DNA of 64,000 nt. It comes from Candidatus Tectimicrobiota bacterium. GTDB taxonomy: Bacteria; JACPUC01. Shown piece after piece: positions 8,101 to 16,210 of the stretch. Each line of letters begins with the position of its first letter. The first letter of the stretch is position 1. Both the position numbers and the translations under genes were made by a program. The DNA is taken from the NCBI GenBank assembly GCA_016192455.1, contig JACPUC010000003.1, positions 1 through 64,000 of the forward strand, in the 5' to 3' direction. Under the pieces are notes generated by a model. It ran no database searches. It was not told where the DNA came from and was given only the letters and a program-made list of their open reading frames with translations.

Positions 8101-9315
8101 ATGAAAATCTGCCTCATCAGCAAGTATCCTCCCATCGAGGGTGGTGTGGCAGCAAAAAGTTACTGGCTCGCAAAGGCACTAGGAGCACGCGGACATCAAG
8201 TGCACGTTGTAACGAACGCTGACGAAGTGGAGGACTCCTATAGGGAGGAAATTCCCGAAGAAGAGAGGGGTCTGCTCGAACCGCAAAACGTTCGCCGTTG
8301 GAGCACTTCGCCTTCGATGAGAAAGCGTTTTATCCCGCAGTACAATCCACACATTGCCAAACTCGCAAATCTCGCGCTTGCAGTGGTGAGAGAAGTTGAT
8401 GTAGACCTTGTGTACTCACATTATCTCCTTCCGTACGGTGTAGCTGCGCTTTTGGTCAAGCAGTTGGGGAAACTGCCTCTGATCGTAAGACATGCCGGCT
8501 CAGATATCACGTCCCTATATCGCGCTCCTTTTTTGCATGAGATCTTGCGTGAAGTCCTCGCAGGCGCAGACGTAGTGCTCGGTACACAAAGGACAAAAGC
8601 TATCCTTAAAGGAAGCGGGATCAACCCAGAAAAGGTGGCCGTAATCAAACAGGCAGTCAATCTACGAGAGTTTCATCCTGACAATCCGGCTTATGATTTC
8701 CGACCGTATGGTATTCCCCACACTGCTGAGTACCCCGTCATCACCTATATCGGAAAGGTTTCAGCGTTGAAGAACCCCACTGCCTTGTTACGCGCTGCAG
8801 CGCGCCTAAAGGATCTCCAATTTTCCTTAGCGTTCGTAGTAGGACGGGGAACGACGATTGAGCAGCTTAAAGGTTTGGCAAAAGAATTGGGAATTGATCA
8901 AAAATGCGTCTTTCTACCCTTTGTCCCCCCTTGGAGCATGTCGCGGATCATGACTGCCTCAACGTGCATCGTAAAACCGGAAAGTGACGAAGAACCGTAC
9001 CTGCCGAGAGGTACCCATTATCCAATCGTATCTCTCGAGGCGATGGCTTGTGCATGCTGCACGATTATCGGTGAAAAAGTAAAAGGGAAGGGTATATACA
9101 GATTCTTTCAGGATGGCGTGCATACCCTCGCAGTGAATCCTTCCAATCCAGAATCATTTGCAGAAAAGCTGGCTTTTATAATTCAATACCCCCAATTGGC
9201 AAAAAAAATCGGCGCAGCAGCTCGGGCGCTCCTGGAACAGCATGACGAGTGGGACGACGCAATCCAAATAATCGAGTCCGTGTTTCTGCGCTGTGTAGAA
9301 ACACATCACGGCTAA
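8101..9315 (+). CDS. GT4-type glycosyltransferase
   Basis: 404 residues with the GT-B layout of family 4: N-terminal MKICLISKYPPIEGGVA and a Rossmann half, then the C-terminal nucleotide-sugar half with YIGKVSALKNP (about 218-228), a sugar-donor region ESDEEPYLPRG, and SLEAMAC near residue 310. It follows the acetyltransferase by 4 bases and is 25 bases before the precursor gene, so the three are co-transcribed. In a RiPP locus a glycosyltransferase suggests sugar attachment to the peptide (as in glycocins, though those use other GT families). Acceptor not predictable. Confidence 0.85.
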   Translation: MKICLISKYPPIEGGVAAKSYWLAKALGARGHQVHVVTNADEVEDSYREEIPEEERGLLEPQNVRRWSTSPSMRKRFIPQYNPHIAKLANLALAVVREVDVDLVYSHYLLPYGVAALLVKQLGKLPLIVRHAGSDITSLYRAPFLHEILREVLAGADVVLGTQRTKAILKGSGINPEKVAVIKQAVNLREFHPDNPAYDFRPYGIPHTAEYPVITYIGKVSALKNPTALLRAAARLKDLQFSLAFVVGRGTTIEQLKGLAKELGIDQKCVFLPFVPPWSMSRIMTASTCIVKPESDEEPYLPRGTHYPIVSLEAMACACCTIIGEKVKGKGIYRFFQDGVHTLAVNPSNPESFAEKLAFIIQYPQLAKKIGAAARALLEQHDEWDDAIQIIESVFLRCVETHHG

Positions 9316-9340
9316 CCCCAGTAGGAGAGGAGGTTGATTG

Positions 9341-9532
9341 ATGGTCAGCACGAGAACCATGTTGGCGTCGGACGTTGCTCAGCTTCTTGAGGTGCGAACC
9401 GCCCGCATCTCAGCAGCTGTCGGGACAAGCATTCCCGGCGGTAACCTGAATCCCGAGTTCGAAGAGGTTTCCCTCTGGGAACCCGCAGATGGATTCTGTG
9501 GTTGCGGTTGCGGGTGTGGGTGCGGTGCCTAA
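9341..9532 (+). CDS. RiPP precursor peptide with (Cys-Gly)5 core
   Basis: 63 residues from an ATG with AGGAGG at a 7-base spacing, the best ribosome binding site in the island. Residues 1-50 are a Cys-free leader (with an acidic stretch PEFEEVSLWEPAD at about 38-50). The C-terminus reads GFCGCGCGCGCGA: Cys at 53, 55, 57, 59 and 61, alternating with Gly. A short leader plus repetitive Cys core next to DUF692, radical SAM and exporter genes is the classic layout of a ribosomal peptide that is modified on its Cys residues. The core resembles Cys-Gly-rich precursors described for thio(seleno)oxazole-type rSAM systems; that comparison is from memory. Its stop overlaps the convergent SBP gene by 4 bases. 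Confidence 0.85.
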   Translation: MVSTRTMLASDVAQLLEVRTARISAAVGTSIPGGNLNPEFEEVSLWEPADGFCGCGCGCGCGA

Positions 9533-11160
9533 CGCGCAGCACCGGGTGTCGGTGCGATGCGCACACTTCTCAGAAAGGTGCGCTGGTCCTCTTCTGGTCC
9601 CAGCGCACCAACCCTCTTATTCCTCACCAGGATAAACGGGGAATCATACAGAAAAAGGCAGCAGAGATTGTCGTGGAGCATCTTTTCTAATCTCTGTAGG
9701 AGAACCTTCTGGGTATGAATATCTTGTTCGAGGCTGACCCGCTCCAGCACTTCATCAAAAAGATTATCTTTACGTGACCACCTGAAGATACCATCCTTTG
9801 AGAAGAAGCTGGAAAAAAGGCCAAACGAATCAAATTGGGGGAAAATCGAGGCAATCAATATGTCCCAATCTTGTTGCTGAAGCGCCTCCTTGCTGTATCG
9901 CATGACGTTGATCAGGGGGAAAAAGGCTGACGGATGGAGAGCACTGAAGCTCATGGAAATGCCGAAGGGCTTCAATTGAGCGCGAATAATAAGAGCTAGC
10001 TTTCCCAGGAAATCTGGAACAAGGAGCTTGATGTGAACCTCCGTTCGCTCCTTTTCCATAAAATTTCTCAAGATTCGAGCTCCTTCCGTTGGGTCAAACG
10101 TATAAGGTTCGAGGTCGGGGTTAGAACCAAACATTGAGGGAGGAAGCAGTCCGGCGATAACCCGCCCATTGCCTCCAAGGAAATGATCAATGATTTCGTC
10201 TCTGTTAATTAATAAGTTTAGAGCACGGCGTAAGGGCTTCTGCAGCCAGAGAGAGTTATGTTTCCGTTGGTTAAATACAGCGATCGTCAAGGGCCCAGGG
10301 AGCTTTGAGATTTCGATGTTCGGGTGTGCCACATCGATGTCGGTGAGTGAGTAGCGTGCAACGGTCAAATCAAGTTGACCGTTTTTTACGGCCTCTATTG
10401 CCCATTGGGGATTCGCAGGAGCCGGCACGAGAATGATGCTTGAGATCTTCGGGAAGCGCTTGTCCCAATAGTAGGGGTTGGCCTTGAGCACGATCTTTGC
10501 TGAGGTATGAAAGGTTGTCGAGTGTCCGGAATGAAGAATAAAGGGGCCGGTGCCATAGGGTCCCGGCTCCTTGAGAATGGCGATGGGGGGCTCGGCGTAC
10601 TTGTGTAGGTAGCTGCTTGAGGCAAGAGGAAAAAGGGACAGGCTCAACATAGGAAGCCCTGGCTTATGTGGATAGATAAACCTAATGGTGAAGGGGGAGA
10701 TGACCTCCATCTTCGTGTTGTTAGGGAAAGCCCTGGTCCTTCCTCGTGCTGGTTGGTAGGATTTGTAAACCTCAAAATTCTGTCGCACGACCTCGGCATC
10801 AAATGGCGTACCATCGTGAAAGCGCACACCCCTTCGCAGGTGGAGTTCAAGCGTTCGGACATTGCTCCAGCGCCAGTCCGTCGCCAGGACTCCCTTCGGT
10901 TCGCCATTCAGAACTTCTATCAGTGGCTCGAAGACCAAATCGTGGACATGTGTAAATGGCCGAATATGCCACCCAAAGGTAAGCTGAAAATCTGAGGACG
11001 AAACTACTACCTTTGGATACATAGTGATGAGGCAAAAAATGAAGAGACATGCAAGACCCCTCCCCCAGCTACCGGCCGTCGGTGTCGGCCTCGGATATCG
11101 CCCTGCGCTACACAGAGAGATAGTATCACATTTGCGCGAAATCACCTGTCTTGAAATCAT
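9529..11160 (-). CDS. family 5 extracellular solute-binding protein (peptide-type), orphan
   Basis: Up to 543 residues. After a hydrophobic export segment (LACLFIFCLI, about 36-45) comes a full SBP_bac_5 fold: VFEPLIEVLNGE, LRRGVRFHDGTPFDAEVV, GPYGTGPF, LRRALNLLINRDEII. These proteins deliver oligopeptides or nickel to ABC importers, but no permease or importer ATPase gene is near. ATG 11160 gives a 122-base head-to-head overlap with the DUF692 gene, so the true start may lie further in. An orphan periplasmic binder beside a RiPP operon suggests capture of product or precursor, or a sensing role. Confidence 0.8.
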   Translation of the reverse strand: MISRQVISRKCDTISLCSAGRYPRPTPTAGSWGRGLACLFIFCLITMYPKVVVSSSDFQLTFGWHIRPFTHVHDLVFEPLIEVLNGEPKGVLATDWRWSNVRTLELHLRRGVRFHDGTPFDAEVVRQNFEVYKSYQPARGRTRAFPNNTKMEVISPFTIRFIYPHKPGLPMLSLSLFPLASSSYLHKYAEPPIAILKEPGPYGTGPFILHSGHSTTFHTSAKIVLKANPYYWDKRFPKISSIILVPAPANPQWAIEAVKNGQLDLTVARYSLTDIDVAHPNIEISKLPGPLTIAVFNQRKHNSLWLQKPLRRALNLLINRDEIIDHFLGGNGRVIAGLLPPSMFGSNPDLEPYTFDPTEGARILRNFMEKERTEVHIKLLVPDFLGKLALIIRAQLKPFGISMSFSALHPSAFFPLINVMRYSKEALQQQDWDILIASIFPQFDSFGLFSSFFSKDGIFRWSRKDNLFDEVLERVSLEQDIHTQKVLLQRLEKMLHDNLCCLFLYDSPFILVRNKRVGALGPEEDQRTFLRSVRIAPTPGAAR

Positions 11161-11959
11161 TATCGACCATTTCCTTGATATGACCCCAGAAAAAGAGGCA
11201 CAGTTTCATGACCTCGCCAGTAATGTCTGTCTCCTCTCCCATGGCATTGGTATGTCCTTGGGAACGGCACTTCCGGTAGAAAGTGCGTATGTCAATAAAG
11301 TTAAGCGAACGCTAGACATCGCGCGCTCCCCCTGGTTCAGTGAACATGCAGCGTTTACGAAAGTACCAGGAATTGACCTTGGGCAGTTGATGCCACTGCC
11401 CTTCACTGAGGAAGCCGTTGATGCGATCACGCAAAATATAGGAAAACTGAAAAACAAAATCAAGCAGCCACTTCTCTTGGAAAACATAGCCTACTATCTC
11501 GCACACCCCGCTGGGGAAATGACGGAAGCGGAGTTCCTCACGCGCATATTGCACAAAGCTAATGTCTACTTGCTCTTGGACATCAATAATGCCTATACCA
11601 ACTCGGTCAATCACAACTACGACCCATATGAGTTTATTCTCTCGCTGCCTCTCGACAGAGTTGTCCAAATTCACCTCGCTGGAGGTGAATGGAAGGGACA
11701 ATACCTTATCGACTCTCATCGGAGGTCGATCTCACGTGAGGTTTGGAGGCTCTTCGATTTTGTCGTCCCGCGTTGTGCGGTGAAGGGCGTTATTGTAGAA
11801 CGCGATGGTCATTACCCGCCATTTTCAGAACTTCTCGAAGAGGTGCGCACGGCGAGGTCCACATTGAGAAAATACGGAATCTTCGTTCGCAGTCTTCGGA
11901 GGAGGGTAACAAGTGTTCCTGGCAGAACAACAAATGCTGCTCGCCCGAGTTCTTACTGA
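11039..11959 (+). CDS. DUF692 multinuclear iron oxidase (MbnB/TglH family)
   Basis: 306 residues from an ATG preceded by GATGAGG. It has the family's TIM-barrel landmarks and likely metal ligands in order: LLSHGIGMSLG, WFSEHAAF, LLLENIAYY, LLLDINNAY, VNHNYDPYEF, VQIHLAGGE, IDSHRRSI and the Glu-Asp of VERDGHYPPF. Members such as MbnB (methanobactin) and TglH act on Cys of ribosomal peptides using iron and O2, making oxazolone/thioamide or excising carbon. The five-Cys precursor encoded at 9341 is the obvious substrate. The partner gene overlaps its 3' end by 47 bases, indicating translational coupling. Confidence 0.9.
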   Translation: MKRHARPLPQLPAVGVGLGYRPALHREIVSHLREITCLEIIIDHFLDMTPEKEAQFHDLASNVCLLSHGIGMSLGTALPVESAYVNKVKRTLDIARSPWFSEHAAFTKVPGIDLGQLMPLPFTEEAVDAITQNIGKLKNKIKQPLLLENIAYYLAHPAGEMTEAEFLTRILHKANVYLLLDINNAYTNSVNHNYDPYEFILSLPLDRVVQIHLAGGEWKGQYLIDSHRRSISREVWRLFDFVVPRCAVKGVIVERDGHYPPFSELLEEVRTARSTLRKYGIFVRSLRRRVTSVPGRTTNAARPSSY

Positions 11960-12761
11960 TGAAGTTGTGCGGCAGGCGATTGCTGGCAGTAATGATGTGG
12001 AGGGATCACTCCGTGAGTTTCCTGACGAGGCTCGTGCCTACCTGCGCGCGCTCGATAGCAGCCGTTTAACCCTCTGTGCCGACCTCATCAAGCAAAAGCG
12101 CGAAGCGAAGATTCGTCAGATGCTTCCTTTAACTATTGGTTTGCTGGGCACGGACGCGGAAGGATTGTTTGCCTCTTTTTTTCCTATGACTCCACCAACG
12201 ACAATCAGTTTTCTTGAGGAAGCGATTGCGTTTTACCATTTTACTTGCTCTCCAAAGTTCGAGACCAGGAATGGCATCCAACTGGTAAGGGAGGTAGGCC
12301 GCTGGGAATTGTTGTGCCATGAAATTTCCCAGGAAACAAAAACCAAGATCTGTCTCTTGTCGTGCTGCACGCAGCATGCGCAACCCCGTGGCCGGATTGA
12401 TGCGAGCACGATTCTACAGAATTGCGCACATGCCAGATGGGAATCGTTTACCTATGAGATACACACTATTGCCAAAAATTACAATGCGAACAATTGCGTG
12501 AAAGCGCCGCGGAAGGATCCTCAGACTTATCTCTTTTACAAGATATCAGGAGTGGAGCAAATACACATTAGCAAAATCAATGAGGTAACAAGGTTATTCC
12601 TCGACTGCTGTGTCGGCGGAAGTCACTTTCGCAAGATAGAGATGGTTTTGCAGGATCGACTAGGAATGAATACCACAGAGAAGAGGAAGGCATTTCGATT
12701 AGCGTTGCATGAGCTTGCCGAACGCCTCTATATGAAGCGCATCATAAGCAGAGTAAACTGA
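11913..12761 (+). CDS. DUF692 partner protein (MbnC/TglI-like role)
   Basis: 282 residues from a GTG preceded by GGAGGAGGG at a 6-base spacing, overlapping the DUF692 gene by 47 bases. The N-terminus (LAEQQMLLARVLTDEVVRQA ... FPDEARAYLRALDSSRL) matches the helical domain typical of proteins encoded next to DUF692 enzymes, which bind the precursor leader and complete the enzyme. The C-terminal half contains scattered Cys but no motif I know. Its place and coupling argue for a heterodimeric modification enzyme with the upstream product. Exact family not certain. Confidence 0.65.
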   Translation: MFLAEQQMLLARVLTDEVVRQAIAGSNDVEGSLREFPDEARAYLRALDSSRLTLCADLIKQKREAKIRQMLPLTIGLLGTDAEGLFASFFPMTPPTTISFLEEAIAFYHFTCSPKFETRNGIQLVREVGRWELLCHEISQETKTKICLLSCCTQHAQPRGRIDASTILQNCAHARWESFTYEIHTIAKNYNANNCVKAPRKDPQTYLFYKISGVEQIHISKINEVTRLFLDCCVGGSHFRKIEMVLQDRLGMNTTEKRKAFRLALHELAERLYMKRIISRVN

Positions 12762-12763
12762 CA

Positions 12764-14644
12764 ATGTTTCCTCAGGAAATCTCTAACATAGGACGTATTA
12801 ATTTTGCCGGAGCAACGGCGCATCGGGTAACTAATTGGCCGTTTCGACGGATTTTCTCATATTTTTCGAGGTTTAAGAGAGAACTTGTCTTCATCCTTTT
12901 AAGCATTGTACTTGCAGCGGTTGCGCGCACGCTAGTTCCGTTAATTCTGCGCAACATTATTGACCATCAGATAGTTGCGTATGAACCATATCGACTCGCG
13001 CTAACTGTATTATTACTCATCAGTCTCACCCTTGGTGCGGCGCTCGTTGGAATTGTCGAGAATCATGTCAACACATCCGTAACACAGCATGTCATCTTGA
13101 ATTTAAGACAGGAATTATATGAGAGATTGCAGGAGAGCTCTTTGCAAAAGCTTACCAATACCGCAACGGGAGATCTGCTGTCGCGCTGTACGAACGACCT
13201 GACAGGGGTGCAGGAAGTATTGGCGCGTTCATTTGCCCTCAGTACGGCGAATCTCGTGACCGTCCTTGCGACATGCGTCGTTATGTTTTACCTTGACGCG
13301 TGACTTGCGACTTTTACGCTTGCGATTCTCCCCCTCTTTGTCCTCCCGGTTCGGCGCATTGGAAAATTACGTCAAACCGTGAAACATGCTGTGCAAGAAA
13401 GATTAAGCCTTTTGACTTCGCTCTTGGACGAAGCTACTCGGGTTCAAACCGTAATCCTAACTCGGTCATTTAATTTGACAAAACAGCGCACGAAGCACTA
13501 TCGAGAAATAACAGATGAGGTAAGAAAGCTTGAATGTCGGAACCATTTCATTGGAAGATGTTTTCTTCTCCTTCTATCAACAGCCTCGCCAGTTGGGGTT
13601 GCGCTACTGTTTTGGTACGGCATCCCAAAAGTAGCACATGGTGATCTCACCCTAGGCACGTTGATAGCTTTCAGTGCTTACCTGGGAAGGATTTATGCTC
13701 CGGTGAGCCAATTACTTAACGTCCAGATCGATTTTCTTGCCTCCATTGCGTTGTTCCAAAGAATATTTGAAGTCTTTGATCATTATGGCAAACCGAATCG
13801 CCGGGTAAGGGAGAAGAGAATTGTCGAATTTACGAAGGGATCAATAGCGGTAAGAAATCTCTCATTTACGTACGATGCCCAATGTTGGGGCATCAAAGAC
13901 GCTTGTTTTGACATCAACCAGGGGGAGATTGTAGCTCTTGTTGGTCCGTCTGGAGCGGGAAAGACTACCTTGGCATACCTCCTTGCGGCCCTGTATGAGC
14001 CGACCCTCGGCAGTATTTCTATAGATGGCTATAATGTTTTGGATCTTGATGAAAAAAGTCTGCGCCGGTGCGTCGCACTTGTGACAGAAGATAATTGCTT
14101 GCTGGATGCGACGATAAGAGATAATCTTCTACTTGGCAATGAATTGGCCCGCGAGGATGAAATTCTGAAGGCTTGCAAAGCGGTGGGCATACATGATTAT
14201 ATCACCTCACTTTCTAAGGGATACGAGAGTTGGTTACACCAGGGTGGTGCCCAGTTGTCCGCAGGACAGAAAAGGAGGGTGATGCTCGCGAGGGCAATGA
14301 TTAAGAATCCGCTCATTCTTATTCTTGATGAAGTTACTTCTTCCCTTGACCCGATGGCTCAGGATTCCATCAACAATGTTATCAAAGCATTGTTTGCTCA
14401 GCGAAGCGGTCTTATTATAGGTCATCATCTCCCAACAATATTGCTCGCAGATAGAATTCTCGTCATCGAGAACGGAAGAATTGTTCAGCAAGGCGTCCAC
14501 GAAAAACTTGTAAGAGAGGGCGGCCTCTATGCGCGTTTATTTTCCTCATATCCATATAATGGCAGGGATAATAGTATGGAAATTGTGCTCCAGAATTCCA
14601 GGGTAAATACTGCAGATCATAAAGAATACATTCAGGAAAGATAA
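12764..14644 (+). pseudogene. ABC exporter (permease-ATPase), interrupted by one in-frame TGA
   Basis: The frame from ATG 12764 runs to 14644 with a single TGA at 13301-13303. Before it lie membrane helices and the start of the ABC transporter membrane domain; after it, the rest and an ATPase with GPSGAGKTT, LSAGQKRRVMLARAM, LILDEVTSSLD and the switch His (IIGHHLPT). Homologues normally read DWRLA where this reads DA-stop-LA, so the stop replaces Arg, a single CGA-to-TGA change. There is no C39 peptidase domain. It begins 2 bases after the partner gene and would export the modified peptide. Either a real nonsense mutation or a sequencing error; an internal start at 13379 could make only a half protein. 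Confidence 0.8.
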
Positions 14645-14817
14645 CCGAGAGTTGAAGCTTCAAGCATTGCAATACATTCTTTTTATACCTGGTATGAGTG
14701 TTCACGCTGTCTGAGACATACTGACTTGGAAAGTATCGTATTTAATCTGCCCTAGACAGCCTTCACAAAAGAGTGGGGGAAGCGTGGACTTTGAGCTGCT
14801 CAGGATGGAGTATTATT

Positions 14818-16068
14818 ATGAGTATCACAAAACGTCCTTACGAAATTTCAGCAGCAGTGCAGTCTGTCTGCGACCGACTAAATAGACTTTATGACGAGGG
14901 TGCGAAATTATATTTTAATACTATTCGCAGAAAACTTGTGCCTAAACCATCACTACACATTTCCGTCACCAATAGGTGTAATCTGTCTTGCACTTACTGT
15001 TACGACAAGATGAGCCAACCTCCTTTTGTCAAGCGCCGCGATATGAGTACGGATGTTGCGACGAGAATATTCAAACAATATCCTGACCCATCTTATGTAT
15101 TTGTACTGGGAGGAGAACCCTTTTTAAATCCTCACGCTGTTGAAGTTCTGCTCGATCATTGTCCCAACAGAATGGTAATCTCTTCGAACGGGCAAGTGCT
15201 CAATGGCCATGTGGAGAGAATTCTCAAGAAGATTATGCGTCGGAACGAAGAAGGACGTGGGACATTACTCCAGATTTCCTGTGAGCTCGGAGGGGTGAGC
15301 TGCGAGCGAAATACAAGAAATGCTGAAGAAATTCTGCGCTACTTTTCTCATGTATGTGGTAGATTCATGAAAGTAAAATATACCCTGACAGCCCCAGACC
15401 TTATCCATATAGATGCAATAGCCCGTTGGTACTGGGACCGAAATATCCTTGTGCAATTTGACTACGTTGATGGCGGCTACGAGAAGGGAGAAGCAATTGA
15501 TCTCTCTGAGACCAACTGGAAAAGGGTGTTTGCGTTTATTCTTAGCGTGCTGCACGAGAGCTTCGAGGAGTGGGCGCAAGGTAACTCCGATGAATGGTTA
15601 ATTCTTCGCGCCAAAACTCTGGTGCACTATGTTTTTCCGCTGACGGTCATGCAGATCAAACATAAGCATCCGCTCTGGTCAATGTGCGGCGTGTTTGGTA
15701 ATTCTGTCTACATTGGCCCTGGGGGTGAGCTCTTCCCATGCCATCGTTGGAAAGCTAGTGTGGAATCCTACGGTTCTTTAGGAGAGCCATGTGAGAGTCG
15801 CATGTTAGCGTTTCATACCGAATCCTGGCCTTCTCTTCAACGTTACTGTGAAGAGTGTGTGTGGCGGGGAAGTTGTGGCGGTGTGTGTCCAGCGGTAACT
15901 TGCACATATGGCGGATTGAGCCTTATTGGACGGTGTAAATTTATGGGAGCGTTACGGGATGCGGTGTGGTCATTTCTATTGGATAAGACAATTGTGTGTC
16001 ATCCACAAATTGATCAATATCTAGACCTCATAAGAGAACTTTCGCCCTTCTACAAGGCTTTAATATAG
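14818..16068 (+). CDS. radical SAM/SPASM peptide-modifying enzyme
   Basis: 416 residues from the ATG preceded by AGGATGGAG. The radical SAM cluster motif CNLSCTYCY has its cysteines at 54, 58 and 61; FVLGGEPFLNP is the GGE motif that binds SAM. The C-terminus is a SPASM domain binding auxiliary clusters, with Cys in CGVFGN, FPCHRW, CEECVWRGSCGGVCP and GRCKF. SPASM enzymes of this size typically install thioether, C-C or related links, or alter side chains, on ribosomal peptides. It is the last gene of the island, 173 bases after the exporter gene, and has no PqqD-like N-terminal leader-binding domain that I can see. Confidence 0.9.
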   Translation: MSITKRPYEISAAVQSVCDRLNRLYDEGAKLYFNTIRRKLVPKPSLHISVTNRCNLSCTYCYDKMSQPPFVKRRDMSTDVATRIFKQYPDPSYVFVLGGEPFLNPHAVEVLLDHCPNRMVISSNGQVLNGHVERILKKIMRRNEEGRGTLLQISCELGGVSCERNTRNAEEILRYFSHVCGRFMKVKYTLTAPDLIHIDAIARWYWDRNILVQFDYVDGGYEKGEAIDLSETNWKRVFAFILSVLHESFEEWAQGNSDEWLILRAKTLVHYVFPLTVMQIKHKHPLWSMCGVFGNSVYIGPGGELFPCHRWKASVESYGSLGEPCESRMLAFHTESWPSLQRYCEECVWRGSCGGVCPAVTCTYGGLSLIGRCKFMGALRDAVWSFLLDKTIVCHPQIDQYLDLIRELSPFYKALI

Positions 16069-16210
16069 CCAGACGAAGGCAGTCTTTTCTATGTCATGTG
16101 TAACGATGTTGTATGAGAATAATACTTTTTCGCCAGCACTTCTTTCAACCCCATTCGTTCATAGTCCTGGTATTTAAAATGTTCACCGCCGTGGGTGCGG
16201 CGCGACAGGT

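Noticed and set aside
12764-13303. Separate 179-residue transporter gene
   Set aside because: The same frame continues after the TGA with the missing part of one ABC exporter, so it is one interrupted gene.
13301-13303. Selenocysteine readthrough at TGA
   Set aside because: The position corresponds to Arg in homologues and no selenocysteine-type structure is evident downstream.
14652-14663. Perfect palindrome TTGAAGCTTCAA after the exporter gene
   Set aside because: Twelve bases, no T-run and no second copy; could be chance.
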